The notes beneath the pieces were generated by a model. The model ran no database searches. It had not been told where the DNA came from and saw only the letters and a program-made list of their open reading frames with translations. From assembly GCF_016745235.1 (NCBI RefSeq), contig NZ_JAELVM010000001.1:2183856-2247855 (forward strand): a DNA stretch of 64,000 bases, in the 5' to 3' direction. The stretch's first letter is position 1. The number at the start of each line of letters is the position of its first letter. Position numbers and translations under genes: made by a program. This document shows positions 25,244-33,245 of the stretch, in pieces. This DNA comes from Chryseobacterium endalhagicum (GTDB taxonomy: Bacteria > Bacteroidota > Bacteroidia > Flavobacteriales > Weeksellaceae).

Positions 25244-27487
25244 ATGAAACAACAATTATGTATGATCGGGATGCTAATGATGACAGGCATCACTTTCGCC
25301 CAAACAGACCGCGTATGGTCTCAGGCTTCATTAAAAAATTCTTCTGACGTACTGGAAGACAAAACAAGCATTAATGATCCCAGAATCTTCAGACTCGACA
25401 TCGATGGATTGAAGAACACACTTTCTGCCGCACCAAAAAGGCTGGCCGCCGGAGAGAAATCGGAGATCATTATTTCTTTCCCCAATTCCGAAGGAAAGAT
25501 GGAAAATTTTAAAGTAGCCGAGAATTCGAACTTTGCTCCTGAGCTGGCCGCAAAATATCCGGACATCAAATCTTATGTAGGACAAGGCATAGATGACTCC
25601 AGCTCTACGGTTTATTTCAGTATTTCGGCATTAGGACTTTCATCCATGGAGATCTATGGGGATAAATCTGCTGTTTTTATTGAACCTTATACCAAAGATC
25701 TTTCCACCTATGTGGTTTATAAAAAATCAGACCGGAAAGAAAGTCTTAACAAGTTTGAATGCACCGTGCTTGATGTAGCACAAAAAGGAACTTCCGAAGC
25801 CGCCAAAAACGCCAATGATGCCACACTCAGGACTTTCAGGCTGGCACTTTCCAGTACGGGAGAATACACCACTTATTTCGGGGGAACAAAAGCTGGCGCT
25901 TTAGCAGCTATGAATAATACAATGACCCGTGTAAATGGTGTTTTTGAAAAAGATTTTGCTGCGAGAATGGTTTTGATTGCCAATAATGATGATGTAATCT
26001 ATACCAATGCCTCCACCGATCCTTATTCAGCATCCTCACAAAAACAGAAATGGAGCTATGAACTGATGCAGACTTTAAATTCTACCATCGGGAATGCGAA
26101 TTTTGATATAGGCCACGTATTTGGGAAAGACGGCGGTGGCGGAAATGCAGGCTGTATTGGTTGTTTATGCAGCAACGACACCTCTTACACAACCCAGGCA
26201 GGTGTGAGATATCCCAACAATTACAAAGGCAGCGGTTACACATCCCCGGCCAATGGGATTCCTTCGGGAGATACTTTTGACATCGATTATGTTGCTCACG
26301 AAATGGGACATCAGTTTGGAGGAAACCACACGTGGTCTTATTCTACACAAACCGGACTGCAGCCTGTTGAACCTGGTTCCGGATCTACAATCATGGGCTA
26401 TGCAGGAATTACCAGCTATGATGTTCAGCCCAATTCGGATGCTTTTTTCCATGCATTAAGTATTGAGCAGATTACAAACAATATTAAGTCAAAAACCTGT
26501 TCGGCAGATACTGCTACAGGAAATTCTATTCCTACAGCCAATGCAGGAGCAGACTACACAATTCCCAAAAGCACACCGTTTATGCTGACCGGAGTTGGAG
26601 CTGATGCCAATGCAGGAGATGTTCTTACGTATATCTGGGAGCAGATGGACAAAGGAACCTCTTCTCAAACAGGAGCCAGTTCTGCAGCTACTGCGACAAA
26701 AACAGCAGGACCTACTTTCAGATCCTGGACTCCCACCACTTCTCCGGTAAGGTATTTCCCGAGAATGACTTCAGTTTTAGCAGGTTCTACCACCACAGCA
26801 GGTACCGAAATCAATGTAGAAGCGTTGTCATCTGTGGCAAGAACTCTAAACTTCCGGTTTACCGTTCGTGACAACAGAGCCGGAGGCGCAGGAAACAGTT
26901 CGGATGACACCAAAATCACGGTGAACGGAACTGCGGGACCTTTCAATATTACGACACAAAATTCAGCGGTAACCTATACGGGAGGAAGTTCCCAGACGGT
27001 AAGCTGGAATGTAGCAGGAACAACAGCCAATGGAGTGAATGCAGCCAATGTAGATATCCTGTGGTCAACAAACAGCGGAACTACCTGGACTACCCTGCTT
27101 GCAGGAACACCTAATGACGGATCCCAGGCGGTAACCATTCCAAATTCAGCCACTACAACCGGAAGAATCATGGTAAAAGGTTCCAATCATATTTTCTTTG
27201 ATGTCAACAACGCTAATATTAAAGTCAATGCAAGTGCTGCAAAAGCAGTTCAGGAAACCAAAGAAATACCTACACTTACAGACCTTAGAGTATACCCTAA
27301 CCCTGTAAAAGATGTCCTGAATATTTCCAATACCACATCTGAAGACTATAAAATCTTCGATATGTCCGGAAAAGTCATCAGTTCAGGAAAGCTGGAAAGA
27401 GGCAGCGTGAATGTAAGCAAACTGATCAAAGGTGCTTATATGATCCAGATTGGAGAAACTACGACGAAGAGATTTATTAAAAACTAA
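25244..27487 (+). CDS. secreted metzincin metalloprotease, short paralog
   Basis: A 747-residue paralog of the upstream protease with signal peptide MKQQLCMIGMLMMTGITFAQ. The same catalytic module (HEMGHQFGGNH, His352/Glu353/His356/His362; Met-turn MGYAGI) and the same beta-sandwich region are present, but the chain goes straight from there (HIFFDVNNANIKVNA) to the T9SS sorting domain (VYPNPVKDVLNIS). It therefore lacks the FN3 and GEVED domains of its neighbour. A slightly longer loop (NDTSYTTQAGVRYPNN) lies between the Cys cluster and the zinc site. Substrate unknown. Confidence 0.92.
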   Translation: MKQQLCMIGMLMMTGITFAQTDRVWSQASLKNSSDVLEDKTSINDPRIFRLDIDGLKNTLSAAPKRLAAGEKSEIIISFPNSEGKMENFKVAENSNFAPELAAKYPDIKSYVGQGIDDSSSTVYFSISALGLSSMEIYGDKSAVFIEPYTKDLSTYVVYKKSDRKESLNKFECTVLDVAQKGTSEAAKNANDATLRTFRLALSSTGEYTTYFGGTKAGALAAMNNTMTRVNGVFEKDFAARMVLIANNDDVIYTNASTDPYSASSQKQKWSYELMQTLNSTIGNANFDIGHVFGKDGGGGNAGCIGCLCSNDTSYTTQAGVRYPNNYKGSGYTSPANGIPSGDTFDIDYVAHEMGHQFGGNHTWSYSTQTGLQPVEPGSGSTIMGYAGITSYDVQPNSDAFFHALSIEQITNNIKSKTCSADTATGNSIPTANAGADYTIPKSTPFMLTGVGADANAGDVLTYIWEQMDKGTSSQTGASSAATATKTAGPTFRSWTPTTSPVRYFPRMTSVLAGSTTTAGTEINVEALSSVARTLNFRFTVRDNRAGGAGNSSDDTKITVNGTAGPFNITTQNSAVTYTGGSSQTVSWNVAGTTANGVNAANVDILWSTNSGTTWTTLLAGTPNDGSQAVTIPNSATTTGRIMVKGSNHIFFDVNNANIKVNASAAKAVQETKEIPTLTDLRVYPNPVKDVLNISNTTSEDYKIFDMSGKVISSGKLERGSVNVSKLIKGAYMIQIGETTTKRFIKN

Positions 27488-27506
27488 AAATTCAACCTGT
27501 TTACAT

Positions 27507-27540
27507 AATACTGCCTCAAAAGAGGCAGTATTTTTTTTAC
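27507..27540 (+). terminator. Terminator after metalloprotease 2
   Basis: AATACTGCCTC (27507-27517) and GAGGCAGTATT (27522-27532), 4-base loop, T run. Confidence 0.92.
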
Positions 27541-27652
27541 TATTTATTTTCCTGTCAGTTGTATTTTTTTACAAGAAAATAAAGATTAGACTATTATTTA
27601 ATGTTAAAAATAAAAACTTAACTAATGAAGCCTTAAAACATTACATACAACG

Positions 27653-27683
27653 TTGATTAATAAACAATTATTCTTTAGATTTG
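27653..27683 (+). promoter_or_regulatory. Promoter for a candidate small RNA
   Basis: TTG at 27653-27655, 20 bp, TAGATTTG at 27676-27683: a full Bacteroidota promoter with no gene directly downstream on the same strand. Confidence 0.6.
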
Positions 27684-27689
27684 AGAATA

Positions 27690-27789
27690 AGTTCGATACC
27701 AGTTTATGCCAATAAGAGTGTAGGTAAAAGTTTATTGAGTGAATTTTCAAGTGATGTGCGAGACTGCCTTTTGGCGGTCTCTTTTTTTT
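27690..27789 (+). ncRNA. candidate ~100-nt small RNA
   Basis: Bounded by a complete promoter (27653-27683) and a strong terminator: GAGACTGCC (27760-27768), TTTT loop, GGCGGTCTC (27773-27781), T run. A 61-codon frame passes through it but would read across the terminator and resembles no family, so an untranslated RNA is more likely. There is no match by eye to tmRNA, 6S, SRP or RNase P RNA. Confidence 0.45.
27760..27789 (+). terminator. Terminator of the candidate small RNA
   Basis: Nine-bp stem with one G-U pair, TTTT loop and an 8-T run. Confidence 0.88.
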
Positions 27790-28183
27790 ATCTGTACAGG
27801 ATCAATTTCAGTTTAATGATTTATTATATTTCACTATTTGATCATTCAATTGATGCAAATTACTAGTAAAAAACATATATACAAATTATAAATTCATATA
27901 TAATTATTTATTTAAAACAAATTAACAATTATTTTATTTTTTTGATTTAAATTTACCCCTGATTGTACCGTCAGCCAGCTTTGTTTGAGGAAGTTCTGAA
28001 GATGAACTTTCTGCAGTTGGTGATACGCCTGTTTCTTTCATCTGTCCTTTGAAGATGATCAGTCTGCTCTAAACAGGTATCCCAGAATTTTTTATCAGTA
28101 AGAACAAGATAGCACTATCCTGTTCCGGAAAGAAATTCACATTATACTCCTCAAAAAAACAAAATAACCATAAAACTTTTATT
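27790..28183. other. Intergenic region upstream of the TNT lipoprotein gene
   Basis: Very AT-rich to 27950, then a less AT-rich stretch (27950-28150) with coding-like composition on the minus strand (see the pseudogene entry). No clear promoter for the TNT gene is seen. Confidence 0.4.
27934..28160 (-). pseudogene. possible gene remnant (minus strand)
   Basis: A single minus-strand frame reads EEYNVNFFPEQDSAILF...GIPV, then a TAG at 28069-28071, then SRLIIFKGQMKETGVSPTAE...GTIRGKFKSKK to a TAA at 27934. The downstream part has a plausible amino-acid mix. It could be the decayed 3' end of a gene cut by insertion of the neighbouring segment. No family is recognised; it may be chance. Confidence 0.22.
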
Positions 28184-28903
28184 ATGAAACACTTATTTAA
28201 GTACATTTTTTTATTGACCGTTACTTTTTTATCGGTTTCCTGCAGCTCAGACGACGATGATGAGAACAACAACAGCGCGACCCCACCCGTCACCCATGTA
28301 TTCTACAAAAATGCGGATGAATTTGCCTTGACCTATGACACCTCCGGAACCTTAAGCCAGGGGATCAAAAACCAGCTGTTTGATTTATACAAGCAGGGAA
28401 GATGGAGTGAACTGGAAGCTCAGTTTAAAGCCAATAACCTGAACGGCGGATGGCCGCCAGCCAATGGAGGCTATAATATTGTGGACGATGTTCCTTTCCA
28501 GGCCGGACAGAAATTTGACCGATACAGCGGAGCCATCGGAAACTACGACGGAACCGGAGTTCCTACTTTAGGAGGCAGCTTTACAAGCCCGATCATTAAC
28601 GGATATGTTTACACTTTCTCGCAGAGAGCCTTAAACCAGCCTGAAAACAAATATGATTTTTATTATGAAATAGATGTTTTAAATAATTTGCTACCTTTCA
28701 AGTCTCAGGTAGGCGATGTCATTCCGTGGTTTAATCAAGTGGGCGGCGGAAAACAGACCATGTGGAAAATACCGATTGATGTAACAACCGGTTACCAGAA
28801 AACCTGGAACAAACTGGCACAGGAAGGCTATATAAAGATTACCATTAAGAAAAGTCCAAGCGGAAAATACAATAATATCGTAGGGACCGTTATTCAGCAA
28901 TAA
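28184..28903 (+). CDS. TNT-domain (NAD glycohydrolase-like) surface lipoprotein
   Basis: A 239-residue lipoprotein. Signal peptide with lipobox ending at Cys20 (FLSVSC), followed by SSDDDDE, the acidic flavobacterial signal for surface export. Residues about 75-195 match the TNT toxin fold (tuberculosis necrotizing toxin type NAD glycohydrolase): GGWPPANGGYNIV, KFDRYSGAIG (Arg113), SFTSPIINGYVYT, YYEIDVLNNLLPFKSQ and the hallmark IPWFNQVGGGKQ with Gln191. In CpnT the corresponding Arg and Gln are needed for NAD hydrolysis. A 10-bp gap leads to a small downstream gene that may be its immunity partner. Activity is inferred. Confidence 0.78.
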   Translation: MKHLFKYIFLLTVTFLSVSCSSDDDDENNNSATPPVTHVFYKNADEFALTYDTSGTLSQGIKNQLFDLYKQGRWSELEAQFKANNLNGGWPPANGGYNIVDDVPFQAGQKFDRYSGAIGNYDGTGVPTLGGSFTSPIINGYVYTFSQRALNQPENKYDFYYEIDVLNNLLPFKSQVGDVIPWFNQVGGGKQTMWKIPIDVTTGYQKTWNKLAQEGYIKITIKKSPSGKYNNIVGTVIQQ

Positions 28904-28913
28904 AAAGATTCAG

Positions 28914-29333
28914 ATGCATTCAATATCAAAAAAAATAAAAATAGGCAACCCGATTTCTCCGGCGAAGAATCATTTCAGCAATGATGAAATGATTCCGTCT
29001 GCGGCCACCACATTTATCTGCGTCGATTGCGGCCACGAAAATGCAATTGAAATAATTCCTTACGAAACCGGATTTCCTATCTTTCAGCTATATCATGAAG
29101 ACAAAGTTTTATCCAAAAGTGAATTATTAAACAACAGGATGGCTACCAAAACGGCTCCCGGAATGCTGCATTTCGGAGAAATAACGGTTAATAATTTACC
29201 TACTTTATATTTTGGTACCGAATGCAAAACCTGTCAGTCAAAATACCTTTGTATTTTCAGTTATGGAGAAAAACAGCCTGGATTAACGCTGCTTAACATA
29301 TCCGGCATCTGGAAATATGAGGAACTGGAATGA
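28914..29333 (+). CDS. small zinc-ribbon-like protein, possible TNT immunity partner
   Basis: A 139-residue protein with no signal peptide, hence cytoplasmic. Two CxxC knuckles (Cys36/Cys39 in ICVDCGHEN and Cys104/Cys107 in TECKTCQSK) suggest one structural zinc. No family recognised. It starts 10 bp after the TNT lipoprotein gene and shares its transcript; toxin genes of this type are often followed by a cytosolic immunity gene. Position is the only evidence for that role; the zinc ribbon alone would equally fit an unrelated protein. Confidence 0.65.
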   Translation: MHSISKKIKIGNPISPAKNHFSNDEMIPSAATTFICVDCGHENAIEIIPYETGFPIFQLYHEDKVLSKSELLNNRMATKTAPGMLHFGEITVNNLPTLYFGTECKTCQSKYLCIFSYGEKQPGLTLLNISGIWKYEELE

Positions 29334-29339
29334 TCTAAC

Positions 29340-29527
29340 TCCTTAAAGTGAAACTCATCTTAATATTCTTAAAAACTTAATGGATCTTAATGGTTTAATT
29401 TTTAATCCCACAGATTTTTCAGAGGACACAGATTTTATTCTTTTAAACCATTAAGAAAATTGAAGCATTTAAGGCAGATTAAGATAAAATCAAAGATTTT
29501 TTAAGATACTTTCAGGAAGAAATCTGC
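29340..29527 (+). repeat. ~190-bp intergenic repeat, left copy
   Basis: Contains AACTTAATGGATCTTAATGG, CACAGATTTTTCAGAGGACA, AAACCATTAAGAAAATTGAA and AAATCAAAGATTTTTTAAGA in order. The reverse complement of 31842-32027 holds the same blocks in the same order, with only scattered mismatches and short indels. The two copies are inverted about 2.3 kb apart, around four genes. Confidence 0.85.
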
Positions 29528-29674
29528 GTCATCTGAGAAATCTGCGGGAAATGATTTTTTTAATCGAAAAGGAAACCAAATATTTTTAACACTTTAGTTA
29601 ACAACTTATTGCACCCTTAATCATAAAAAACAAAAGCGTAAAGAATTTCAATTCTGCTTTTCAAAATTCACTAT

Positions 29675-29706
29675 AAAATCCACGGTTTAAGCTGTGGATT
29701 TTTTGT
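29675..29706 (+). terminator. Terminator upstream of the MazG-like gene
   Basis: AAAATCCAC (29675-29683) and GTGGATTTT (29694-29702) then TTG. It probably ends the TNT transcript after the repeat. Confidence 0.7.
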
Positions 29707-29739
29707 AGAAACAGTTACAAATTTTACAAAATCGTTTTC

Positions 29740-29747
29740 TATCTTTG
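29740..29747 (+). promoter_or_regulatory. -7 box of the MazG-like operon
   Basis: TATCTTTG, 19 bp before the ATG at 29766. No clear -33. Confidence 0.5.
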
Positions 29748-29765
29748 CTGTAAATAATAAAATTC

Positions 29766-30233
29766 ATGGATAAAATTGATAGTCTGAACCAGGTAGCAGA
29801 ATTCCACACCACTTTTAAAGCCCCTATTTTAGGTACTCCACAAATTCCTTCTCAGGACAGATCTAACCTCAGAGTTGAACTTTTACAGGAAGAACTGAAT
29901 GAGCTGAAACAAGCCATTGCCGACAATGATATCGTAGAAATTGCTGATGCTTTGTGCGATCTTCAGTACGTTTTAAGCGGAGCTGTTCTGGAATTCGGAC
30001 TTGGCAATAAATTTGTAGAGCTATTCAACGAAGTACAGCGTTCCAATATGTCTAAAGCCTGCGATACGGCAGAACAGGCAGAGGAAACCGTAGCATTTTA
30101 TAAAGAAAAGGAAGTAGAATCTTTTTATGAGAAATCCGGAGAGAAGTTTAACGTCTACAGAAAAGCAGACCATAAAGTTCTTAAAAACAAGTACTACTCC
30201 CCTGCAGATTTAAAAACAATTATCGAAAAATAG
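29766..30233 (+). CDS. MazG/PRA-PH-like nucleotide pyrophosphohydrolase
   Basis: A 155-residue all-alpha NTP pyrophosphatase. The metal-binding set is visible: LLQEELNELKQAI (E-E-x-x-E) and IADALCDLQYVLSGA (D-x-x-D). A C-terminal extension (SFYEKSGEKFNVYRKADHKVLK) is typical of this phosphoribosyl-ATP pyrophosphohydrolase-like branch. It probably removes non-canonical or excess dNTPs. It is the first gene of a four-gene plus-strand run, one base before the thioredoxin-like gene. Confidence 0.85.
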   Translation: MDKIDSLNQVAEFHTTFKAPILGTPQIPSQDRSNLRVELLQEELNELKQAIADNDIVEIADALCDLQYVLSGAVLEFGLGNKFVELFNEVQRSNMSKACDTAEQAEETVAFYKEKEVESFYEKSGEKFNVYRKADHKVLKNKYYSPADLKTIIEK

Positions 30234-30234
30234 T

Positions 30235-30801
30235 ATGAAAAAATTTATTACCCATATTGTTGCCATTTCAAGCCTTACCCTGGCTGCCCAGCAGTTCAGT
30301 GCCCAGAAAGTGGTAATGAACCGCGAAGTGGAAACTCAGAATGACGGCAAAATGCTTTTGGGAAACCAGTTCAAAGAGCAGTTTTTAAAAGCGCCGTATG
30401 CAGACTGGTATGTAAAAGAACATGATGAGTATGCTATAGACCAGAAAGCAGTGGATCAGCTGAGAAAAGCCAAGATGACCACCTATTCACTGGTTGTTTT
30501 TATGGGAACATGGTGTGAAGACAGCCACAGGGATTTTCCGAGACTGATGAAGATTCTTGAGGAATTAAAATACCCTGATAACAAGCTGACGATCATTGCC
30601 GTAAACCGTAAAAAGGAATCTCCTACCGGCGATGAAGTGCGTTATAATATCCATAAAGTTCCTACCATTATCGTAGAAAAATACGGTAAGGAAATCGGAA
30701 GGATCATTGAAATGCCTACTTCCGGATACATCGAGAGAGATCTGGTAGAAATTCTGAAAAAAGATGACGGTTCTGTAATCAAAGAAATTTTTAATAAATA
30801 A
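30235..30801 (+). CDS. exported thioredoxin-like protein (CxxS)
   Basis: A 188-residue protein with a signal peptide (MKKFITHIVAISSLTLAAQQ) and a thioredoxin fold. The active-site segment FMGTWCEDSHRD has Cys94 and Ser97, a CxxS rather than CxxC motif, so the resolving cysteine is missing; a cis-Pro segment KVPTIIVEKYG follows. CxxS thioredoxins act by a monothiol mechanism or as chaperone-like isomerases. Predicted periplasmic. Tightly packed between the MazG-like gene and the DUF4230 gene; the operon logic is unclear. Confidence 0.82.
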   Translation: MKKFITHIVAISSLTLAAQQFSAQKVVMNREVETQNDGKMLLGNQFKEQFLKAPYADWYVKEHDEYAIDQKAVDQLRKAKMTTYSLVVFMGTWCEDSHRDFPRLMKILEELKYPDNKLTIIAVNRKKESPTGDEVRYNIHKVPTIIVEKYGKEIGRIIEMPTSGYIERDLVEILKKDDGSVIKEIFNK

Positions 30802-30803
30802 CC

Positions 30804-31409
30804 TTGAGAAATTACAAAGTAATCATATCATTTGCAGGGGGAATTCTCCTGATGCTGATCCTGTTTTTCGGGTTCAGATCGTGTTTGAATCCTACCGGAA
30901 AGACGGAAAAGTCCGATTATTATATTCTGACCAACCAGATTTCTAAAATGAATAAGATGGTGGTGATGGAACAGAACATTTCCAGCATGCAGAAAACCAA
31001 AATGGGCTATGAGGTGTTCGGAAAAGAAGTTTCAAATAACAGCATTATCACCTACACCAAAACCAATGCCCAGGTTTCCTATGATCTGAATAAAATGAAA
31101 ATGGAAGTAGATTCAATCAACAAAAAACTCGTGATCACAGAGCTTCCTGAAGCAGAAATAAGGATTACTCCAAGTGTTGAGATCCAGTCGCTGGACGATT
31201 CTTTTTTCAACAGGATTTCAGAAAAGGATATTAAAAACGTGACTCAAAAAGCTAAGGAAACTGCCGTTAATTCGGTTAATCAGAATCAGTTGAGAACTGA
31301 GGGACGTAAACAATTAATGGAAAATCTTAATAATATTTTCGTTTTGGCAAAGGCTTTGGACTATACCATAGAAGACGAAACCGGTAAACTCGGTGTTTTA
31401 GGACTCTAA
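30804..31409 (+). CDS. DUF4230 membrane-anchored protein
   Basis: A 201-residue protein with one N-terminal membrane segment (IISFAGGILLMLILFFGF) and an extracytoplasmic domain of the DUF4230 type (TNAQVSYDLNKMKMEVDS, LPEAEIRITPSVEIQS). The start is TTG 30804, two bases after the previous stop; the next in-frame ATG would remove half of the membrane segment, so TTG is preferred. Function unknown. Fourth member of the run is a small hydrophilic protein 12 bp downstream. Confidence 0.78.
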   Translation: MRNYKVIISFAGGILLMLILFFGFRSCLNPTGKTEKSDYYILTNQISKMNKMVVMEQNISSMQKTKMGYEVFGKEVSNNSIITYTKTNAQVSYDLNKMKMEVDSINKKLVITELPEAEIRITPSVEIQSLDDSFFNRISEKDIKNVTQKAKETAVNSVNQNQLRTEGRKQLMENLNNIFVLAKALDYTIEDETGKLGVLGL

Positions 31410-31421
31410 AAATTCAAGCCT

Positions 31422-31604
31422 ATGGATTCAAAAGATAACAAAAAGAAGGAATCTGCCAACAGTGCAGAAACCAAAAAGCAGAACGAGGATTTTCAAAATA
31501 TTCCTGCTTCATCAGAGAAAAGCAATCCGCCTGATATTGATAAGGAAGATGTTCAGAAGTCTTCTAAAAATAAATCAGGGAAAACGGATAATACGAAAAA
31601 ATAA
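31422..31604 (+). CDS. small Lys/Ser/Asp-rich protein
   Basis: A 60-residue, very hydrophilic, probably disordered protein (MDSKDNKKKESANSAETKKQ...). It is accepted as real because it starts 12 bp after the DUF4230 stop, has an ATG, uses codons like its neighbours and ends 6 bp before a good terminator. No function can be given. Confidence 0.5.
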   Translation: MDSKDNKKKESANSAETKKQNEDFQNIPASSEKSNPPDIDKEDVQKSSKNKSGKTDNTKK

Positions 31605-31609
31605 AACTA

Positions 31610-31641
31610 AAGGTTCTGCTATTAAAGCGGAACCTTTTTTA
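31610..31641 (+). terminator. Terminator of the MazG-DUF4230 operon
   Basis: AAGGTTCTGC (31611-31620) and GCGGAACCTT (31628-31637), then TTTTTT. Confidence 0.88.
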
Positions 31642-31841
31642 TTTAAAATTTTAAACCACAAAAGGCACAAAAGTTTTTTGAACACTTTAGTTATTTTTAA
31701 GGTTAATACATTGCACATAAAAAGTACACTTAAGTTTTGTGAAAATCTTTGATTTTCTGCTTATGTGATCGTACTATATTCAGAGTCTTAAAAACTTTTG
31801 AAACTAAAGTGTTCTAAAGTGTTTAAAAATAATTCCCTCAG

Positions 31842-32027
31842 ATTTCTTTCTGAAAAGAATCTTAAAAAATCTTTTGATTTTAACTTAATCTACCTTAAAC
31901 ACTTCAATTTTCTTAATGGTTTAAAAATATTAAAATCTGTGTCCTCTGAGAAATCTGTGGGCGATAGAACTTGAACCATTAAGATCCATTAAGTTTTTAA
32001 GATTATTAAGGCGAGCTTCGCTTTAAG
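31842..32027 (-). repeat. ~190-bp intergenic repeat, right (inverted) copy
   Basis: Reverse complement shows AACTTAATGGATCTTAATGG, CACAGATTTCTCAGAGGACA, AAACCATTAAGAAAATTGAA and CAAAAGATTTTTTAAGATTC, as in the left copy at 29340-29527. Confidence 0.85.
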
Positions 32028-32052
32028 GTGTAACAGTTTAAAATAAAATCGA

Positions 32053-32085
32053 AAAGTTCCGCTCAAATGAATGAGCAGAACCTTT
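32053..32085 (-). terminator. Terminator of the leu operon
   Basis: AGTTCCGCTCA (32055-32065) pairs with TGAGCAGAACCT (32072-32083); minus-strand T tract from the plus AAAA at 32052-32055. Located 36 bp past leuB. Confidence 0.7.
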
Positions 32086-32120
32086 CTTCCTATCTATTAT
32101 TATATGGACTACTTCCGGTT

Positions 32121-33245
32121 TTATACGATCGTGGATTTCCCGATCTTGATATTTTCAAAATTGTAATACGACTTCTCAGAATATTTAATGTAATCGGCTA
32201 TAAAACTTCCCACTTCACCCGTAGTATAATGCTGCTGCGCATTAAGATCTACCGTAACGTATCTGTTCTCAATCGAGTGTTCTACGGCTCTCCTTAATTT
32301 ATCAGCAGCTTCAGGAAGTTCAAGATAATCAAGCATCATAGCTGTACTTAAAATAGATGCCACAGGATTGGCAATTCCTTTTCCTTTAGCCTGCGGATAC
32401 GAGCCATGGATAGGTTCAAACAAGGCATTCTCCTCACCTATCGACGCTGACGGTAAAAGTCCGATAGAGCCACCAATAACACTGGCTTCATCCGAAATAA
32501 TGTCTCCGAACATATTCTCGGTTAAGATCACATCAAATTGTCTCGGATTAAGGACCAGCTGCATCGCTGCATTATCAACAAATATATAATCCAGCTGTAC
32601 ATCAGGATATTGCGGGGCAATTTTCTGGCAGATCTTTCTCCAAAGTCTTGACGTATCCAGAACATTCGCCTTATCGATCAGGGTAAGTTTCTTTTTCCTT
32701 TTCTGTGCTTCCTTAAAAGCCATATGAGCAATAGGAATAATATCTCCGGTACTGTATTTACAGACATCATAGGCATATTTACCATCCGGATCTGTAAATT
32801 TCTCACCAAAATAAATTCCGCTTACAAGCTCTCTGAAAATCTGGATATCCGTTCCTTCAATGATTTCCCTTTTTAAAGGACTTTTATCAATCAGGGAAGC
32901 ATAGGTTTTCAAGGGCCTTATATTGGCATACAATCCCAGCTCTTTACGGAGTTTCAGCAATCCCTGTTCAGGTCTTACTTTCGCATCCGGATTATTATCG
33001 AAAACAGGATCTCCAATGGCTCCGAAGAGAACAGCATCAGAGTCTTTACAGATCTTCAATGTGTCTTCAGGAAGAGGATCGCCTGTTTTGAAAATGGCTT
33101 CTGCACCCATTAATCCGTAGGAAAACTGGAATTTGACCTGGAAAACTTCTGCCACCGCATCCAAAATTTTAATGCTTTCATTCACCACTTCCGGGCCTAT
33201 CCCGTCTCCGGGAAGCACTGCTATTTTAAAATAACTGTTGCTCAT
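32121..33245 (-). CDS. leuB: 3-isopropylmalate dehydrogenase
   Basis: A 374-residue NAD-dependent decarboxylating dehydrogenase of leucine synthesis. Family landmarks: [85 protein letters not shown] and the NAD-site [18 protein letters not shown], quoted in parts as [12 protein letters not shown]. Last gene of leuA-leuC-leuD-leuB, overlapping leuD by 20 bases. Confidence 0.95.
   Translation of the reverse strand: MSNSYFKIAVLPGDGIGPEVVNESIKILDAVAEVFQVKFQFSYGLMGAEAIFKTGDPLPEDTLKICKDSDAVLFGAIGDPVFDNNPDAKVRPEQGLLKLRKELGLYANIRPLKTYASLIDKSPLKREIIEGTDIQIFRELVSGIYFGEKFTDPDGKYAYDVCKYSTGDIIPIAHMAFKEAQKRKKKLTLIDKANVLDTSRLWRKICQKIAPQYPDVQLDYIFVDNAAMQLVLNPRQFDVILTENMFGDIISDEASVIGGSIGLLPSASIGEENALFEPIHGSYPQAKGKGIANPVASILSTAMMLDYLELPEAADKLRRAVEHSIENRYVTVDLNAQQHYTTGEVGSFIADYIKYSEKSYYNFENIKIGKSTIV

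Larger units (their letters stand above)
29334..29765. other. Intergenic region with the left copy of a ~190-bp repeat
   Basis: About 430 bp without a gene. 29340-29527 is the left repeat copy (separate entry). 29581-29598 (TTTTTAACACTTTAGTTAAC) matches sequences beside the right copy. A terminator lies at 29675 and a -7 box at 29740. Confidence 0.6.
31642..32120. other. Intergenic region with right copy of the repeat
   Basis: About 480 bp without a gene. It holds a CACAAAAG...AACACTTTAGTT segment (31659-31685) that is echoed in inverted form at 31787-31820, then the ~190-bp repeat, then the leu operon terminator. Confidence 0.6.

Noticed and set aside
27681..27866. 61-codon plus-strand frame
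   Set aside because: It reads straight through a strong terminator (27760-27789) and has no family character; a small RNA explains the signals better.
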